A DNA stretch of 8,277 nt. It comes from Spirosoma sp. Its GTDB lineage: Bacteria > Bacteroidota > Bacteroidia > Cytophagales > Spirosomataceae. Shown one piece after another: positions 6,858 to 8,277 of this stretch; position 1 is the first letter of the stretch; every line of letters starts with the position of its first letter. The notes beneath the pieces were generated by a model. It did not search any database. It was not told the origin of the DNA and worked only from the letters and a program-made list of their open reading frames with translations. The translations under genes and the position numbers were made by a program. The stretch is from the NCBI GenBank assembly GCA_028288385.1, contig JAQBNX010000150.1, positions 1 to 8,277 of the forward strand. Reading direction: 5' to 3'.

Positions 6858-8213
6858 ATGAACTCATTGCTTCGATATGGCTTTCTGCTGATCCTGATTG
6901 TGCTCGGATTTGCTGGTTGTCAGAAGCCTGCCACCCCTGCTGAATATAACGCCAAAACCGGTAATCCAGCCTATTACAATGCGGCCCTCAATAAGCTGAC
7001 GGAGGTTGTTGTTCACGACATATTTTCACCTCCTGTTGCCAGCCGGATCTACGCCTACGCGAATCTGGCCGGGTATGAAGCACTTGTTCCCAGTGATCCA
7101 AACTATGAGTCGATGGGCAACAAACTCAAGCGTTTTCAGGCCGGACCAAAGCCCGAAGCGGGGAGAGACTATTGTTTTCCTTTGGCCAGTACTCGTGCCT
7201 TTCTTACTGTTGCGCGTGCGCTGACGTTCTCGGCCGAGTTCTACGACGTATTTGAGAAGCCTTTTTACGAACAGTACAAAAAAGATGGAGTGCCGGATGA
7301 GGTGTATGATCGCTCGATGGCCTATGGAGAAGCTATTGCCAAGCATGTGCTGGACTATGCCGCTAAAGACAACTACAAGCAAACCCGGGGATTCAAACAT
7401 ACCGTTACCAATGCGGACGGAACGTGGGTCCCCACACCCCCTGCCTACCTGGATGCGGCTGAACCCCAGTGGAATAAGCTTCGCTGCTGGGCCATGGATA
7501 CCTGCAACCAGTTTATGCCGCCCCGCCCCGCGCCCTATAATTTAACTAAAGGAAGCCCCTACCAGAAAGAACTTCAGGAAGTCTATGAGATAGGGAAACA
7601 GTTGGATAAGACGAAGCAGGACATTGCCTACTTCTGGGATGACAACGCTTTTGTCATGAACGTGGCGGGACACGTATCCTATGCGTCAAAGAAAATGACA
7701 CCTGGGGGGCATTGGCTGGCTATTGCGCAGACAGTGGCCCGGCAAAAGAAAATGAAGCTGATGCCGACCGTAGAAGCCTATGCATTAACCTCATTTGCCT
7801 TGACGGACGGTTTCATTTCGTGCTGGGACGAAAAATACCGTAGCAACACAATTCGTCCTGAAACGGTTATTAACAAACACATTGACCCCCAATGGACGCC
7901 TTTTCTGCAAACACCCCCATTCCCAGAGTATCCCAGTGGACACAGTGTTATCTCGACGGCGGCCGCCACTGTGTTAACCAACCTCATGGGCGATAACGTA
8001 GCCTTCACCGACTCCACCGAATACAAATATGGTCATGGCGTAAGGTCGTTTAAATCGTTTCGGGAAGCCGCTGATGAAGCATCCATTAGCCGACTATACG
8101 GTGGCATTCACTATCGGTCAGCGTTGGTCAACGGTCAGGTAGAAGGTGAGAAAGTAGGTCAGTGGGTGATTCAAAAAATTCGTTCCCACAAATCGGCTGT
8201 CGCCAGCCGGTAA
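6858..8213 (+). CDS. Vanadium-dependent haloperoxidase, PAP2 superfamily, lipoprotein
   Basis: A 451-residue protein if started at the ATG at 6858. That start gives a typical signal peptide with Arg6, a hydrophobic core and lipobox FAGC (Cys21). An in-frame ATG at 6843 would add five residues, and neither has a clear ribosome site. The vanadate/phosphate-binding signature is complete: Lys326-x6-Arg333-Pro, Pro359-Ser-Gly-His362, and Ser411-Arg412-x5-His418, where His418 would be the axial vanadate ligand. FWDD (259-262) and TPGGHW (281-286) resemble conserved motifs of the bacterial haloperoxidase branch. Known members oxidise Cl-, Br- or I- with H2O2 to hypohalous acid; related PAP2 enzymes are phosphatases. 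Trp323 (Lys-3) and Phe355 (His362-7) match positions that are Trp and Phe in fungal chloroperoxidase and Zobellia iodoperoxidase, whereas algal bromoperoxidases carry His at the latter. Halide choice cannot be read from this. The fourth residue after His418 is Ala422, where acid phosphatases of the superfamily have Asp. It follows the two propeller genes and probably acts in the envelope. Confidence 0.9.
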   Translation: MNSLLRYGFLLILIVLGFAGCQKPATPAEYNAKTGNPAYYNAALNKLTEVVVHDIFSPPVASRIYAYANLAGYEALVPSDPNYESMGNKLKRFQAGPKPEAGRDYCFPLASTRAFLTVARALTFSAEFYDVFEKPFYEQYKKDGVPDEVYDRSMAYGEAIAKHVLDYAAKDNYKQTRGFKHTVTNADGTWVPTPPAYLDAAEPQWNKLRCWAMDTCNQFMPPRPAPYNLTKGSPYQKELQEVYEIGKQLDKTKQDIAYFWDDNAFVMNVAGHVSYASKKMTPGGHWLAIAQTVARQKKMKLMPTVEAYALTSFALTDGFISCWDEKYRSNTIRPETVINKHIDPQWTPFLQTPPFPEYPSGHSVISTAAATVLTNLMGDNVAFTDSTEYKYGHGVRSFKSFREAADEASISRLYGGIHYRSALVNGQVEGEKVGQWVIQKIRSHKSAVASR

Positions 8214-8232
8214 TAACTAAACCGCCTGAGAT

Positions 8233-8277
8233 TAACGCAAAACGGCTTCCTTCTTAAAAGGAAGCCGTTTTGCGTTA
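8233..8277. terminator. Strong intrinsic, probably bidirectional, transcription terminator
   Basis: A perfect 20-bp stem pairs 8233-8252 with 8258-8277 around the five-base loop CTTAA. The inner part is a G/C-containing hairpin (ACGGCTTCC with GGAAGCCGT) flanked by AAAA on the left and TTTT on the right, the usual form of a terminator working on both strands. It starts 19 bases after the haloperoxidase stop codon and so closes this gene block. The outer TAACGC/GCGTTA arms extend pairing beyond the T-run, and the stem may continue past the window edge. Its symmetry suggests a convergent gene beyond the window. Confidence 0.88.

Noticed and set aside
7026..7400. An open frame of 124 codons on the - strand within the haloperoxidase gene
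   Set aside because: It lies wholly opposite a well-supported coding sequence, shows no recognisable domain and is best seen as a by-product of that gene's codon use.

Overview
The window looks like part of a chromosome of a free-living Bacteroidota member, most likely a Cytophagales/Spirosoma-type bacterium. The basis is indirect. The protein families are typical of that phylum: giant FG-GAP/VCBS proteins with an ASPIC/UnbV domain, and a lipoprotein-type vanadium haloperoxidase. The starts lack Shine-Dalgarno sequences, one intergenic site matches the Bacteroidota -7 box TAnnTTTG, and GC content looks moderate by eye. The genus is an inference.

All three genes are on the + strand and nearly fill the window. 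(1) Positions 2-3325 hold a large FG-GAP/VCBS plus ASPIC/UnbV protein whose 5' end lies outside the window. (2) Positions 3370-6753 hold a complete paralogue of it, a 1127-residue lipoprotein, starting 44 bases after the first gene stops. (3) After an 89-base gap with a candidate promoter and a small hairpin, positions 6858-8213 (or 6843-8213) hold a PAP2-fold vanadium-dependent haloperoxidase, also predicted to be a lipoprotein. The window ends inside or exactly at the end of a 20-bp perfect hairpin at 8233-8277, which I read as the transcription terminator of the block.

Both large proteins appear to share one unusual symmetric plan: seven Ca2+-loop repeats (probably a seven-bladed beta-propeller), an ASPIC/UnbV domain in the middle, then seven more repeats. 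They are best explained by tandem duplication. Placing two such envelope proteins directly before a haloperoxidase lipoprotein suggests a cell-envelope module in which the propeller proteins bind a ligand, polymer or partner and the haloperoxidase oxidises halides, or possibly acts as a phosphatase, nearby. That functional link is inference; no substrate can be read from the sequence. No RNA genes, insertion sequences, CRISPR arrays or integration sites were seen.
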